Below, in pieces: positions 33,200 through 33,737 of a DNA stretch of 33,737 nt (within the stretch, counting starts at the first letter, position 1; every line of letters begins with the position of its first letter). The stretch is from Acetatifactor muris. Lineage in GTDB: Bacteria > Bacillota > Clostridia > Lachnospirales > Lachnospiraceae. A model generated the notes under the pieces. The model ran no database searches, was not told where the DNA came from, and saw only the letters and a list, made by a program, of their open reading frames with translations. Location of the stretch: assembly GCA_023663635.1 (NCBI GenBank), contig JAMPHD010000029.1, positions 1 through 33,737 on the forward strand. Reading direction: 5' to 3'. The position numbers were made by a program, and so were the translations under genes.

Positions 33200-33737
33200 A
33201 TGCGGAAAATAAAAAGAGGTTTTAGCATATATTGCTTAATAATGTCAGCGGTTCTTTCACTGACATCGTGCGGCAGGGAGAACATTTCTGAGACTAACGC
33301 ATCAGACGAAAGCGCTGTTGCCAATATCGCGCATGTCACCCGGGAACGGGAGTGGGTCTGGGTGCCGGAAGTGTTCACTGCAGAGGATGTCCATGCGGAC
33401 TATGAAAGGATGCAGCCGGTGGGCGATACCGTCTGCTATGTGGCACTCGAAGAAGGATCCGGGAATGGTACGAAAAGCATCTGCCGGTATTCCCTGACCG
33501 ATGGAAAACTGACGAGTGTCCCCATTAGCTATCCGGAGGGATGGAATGATTGGGATGCGGGTTATCGCTTTTTTTCACAGGATTATGGCCTGTATATGAC
33601 CGCGAATGTCTATCCGGCAGACTCCGGTTCCATGAAACGGTTTTTATGCAGGTATGATTTGGAGGGGAACTGTCTGTTTTCTAAGGATATCACGGAGAAA
33701 GCGGGGAGAAATGTCTCCATTCACGGACTGGTCGCGG
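33200..33737 (+). CDS. Lipoprotein, 3' end outside the window
   Basis: Translation from ATG 33200 stays open to the window edge (179 codons). The N-terminus is a type II signal peptide: MRKIKRGF, a hydrophobic core, then the lipobox LTSC with the lipidated Cys at residue 24. The mature part is polar with Asp/Ser/Glu-rich spacing and then beta-strand-like segments (VGDTVCYVALEE, ICRYSLTDGKL, RFLCRYDLEGNCLF) that look like blades of a propeller-type repeat. GAAGGAG precedes the start. Similar lipoproteins in Lachnospiraceae are mostly uncharacterised. Placement just after an Agr-like two-component pair suggests possible control by it. Confidence 0.8.
   Translation, partial: MRKIKRGFSIYCLIMSAVLSLTSCGRENISETNASDESAVANIAHVTREREWVWVPEVFTAEDVHADYERMQPVGDTVCYVALEEGSGNGTKSICRYSLTDGKLTSVPISYPEGWNDWDAGYRFFSQDYGLYMTANVYPADSGSMKRFLCRYDLEGNCLFSKDITEKAGRNVSIHGLVA

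Noticed and set aside
1..33737. tRNA, rRNA, insertion sequence or phage genes
   Set aside because: None was recognised: no transposase, integrase or structural-RNA pattern was seen on either strand.

Overview
The window looks like chromosome of a gut-type Lachnospiraceae (Clostridia, Firmicutes). The reasons are mid-GC coding sequence with strong AGGAGG-type ribosome sites, TTGACA/TATAAT promoters, Agr-type LytTR/GHKL signalling, a DUF6796-type membrane protein, REC-HD-GYP proteins and a Gram-positive lipoprotein. This assignment is inferred from protein style; no rRNA or other marker gene is present. Every gene supported here lies on the + strand.

Layout. (1) 1-1312: a hairpin at the very edge that resembles a CRISPR repeat, a beheaded Fic gene and a GT-B-like glycosyltransferase. 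(2) 1482-4871: a membrane hybrid histidine kinase with two receiver domains. (3) 4887-14991: one long operon behind a strong promoter and two copies of the operator GTTAG-N6-CTAAC. It encodes an HMA-like metal-binding protein, two alpha/beta hydrolases, a DUF6796-like membrane protein, a rifampin-phosphotransferase/PEP-synthase-like enzyme, a pair of fused ABC transporters resembling the YbtPQ/IrtAB siderophore type, and a third alpha/beta hydrolase. Several stops and starts overlap. This is the best candidate for an undescribed system: perhaps metal-responsive uptake or detoxification of a small molecule such as a xenosiderophore or antibiotic.

(4) 15071-25844: a signalling block. A free HPt protein, a REC-HD-GYP c-di-GMP phosphodiesterase, a soluble histidine kinase and a second REC-HD-GYP protein with a damaged metal site are followed directly by cheR, cheB, a CheY-like regulator, cheA, cheW and a chemoreceptor with almost no extracellular domain. 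No flagellar gene is in view, so the output may be swimming encoded elsewhere or another c-di-GMP-linked behaviour. (5) 25845-26145: a 301-base gene-free stretch holding a very strong palindrome and three tandem copies of a roughly 39-base hairpin repeat. A related copy sits at 4967.

(6) 26146-29548: a membrane-anchored polysaccharide deacetylase and an MBOAT/SGNH pair for acylating a surface polymer. (7) 29585-30350: an AT-richer MNT/HEPN toxin-antitoxin locus whose HEPN toxin is broken by a deletion and frameshift. (8) 30430-33737: a flavin/PLP-oxidase-fold protein, an AgrA/AgrC-like two-component pair, a possible 22-codon peptide gene with an excellent ribosome site, and the start of a lipoprotein that runs off the window.

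Functional calls rest on motifs read by eye. No database search, structure prediction or folding calculation was run.
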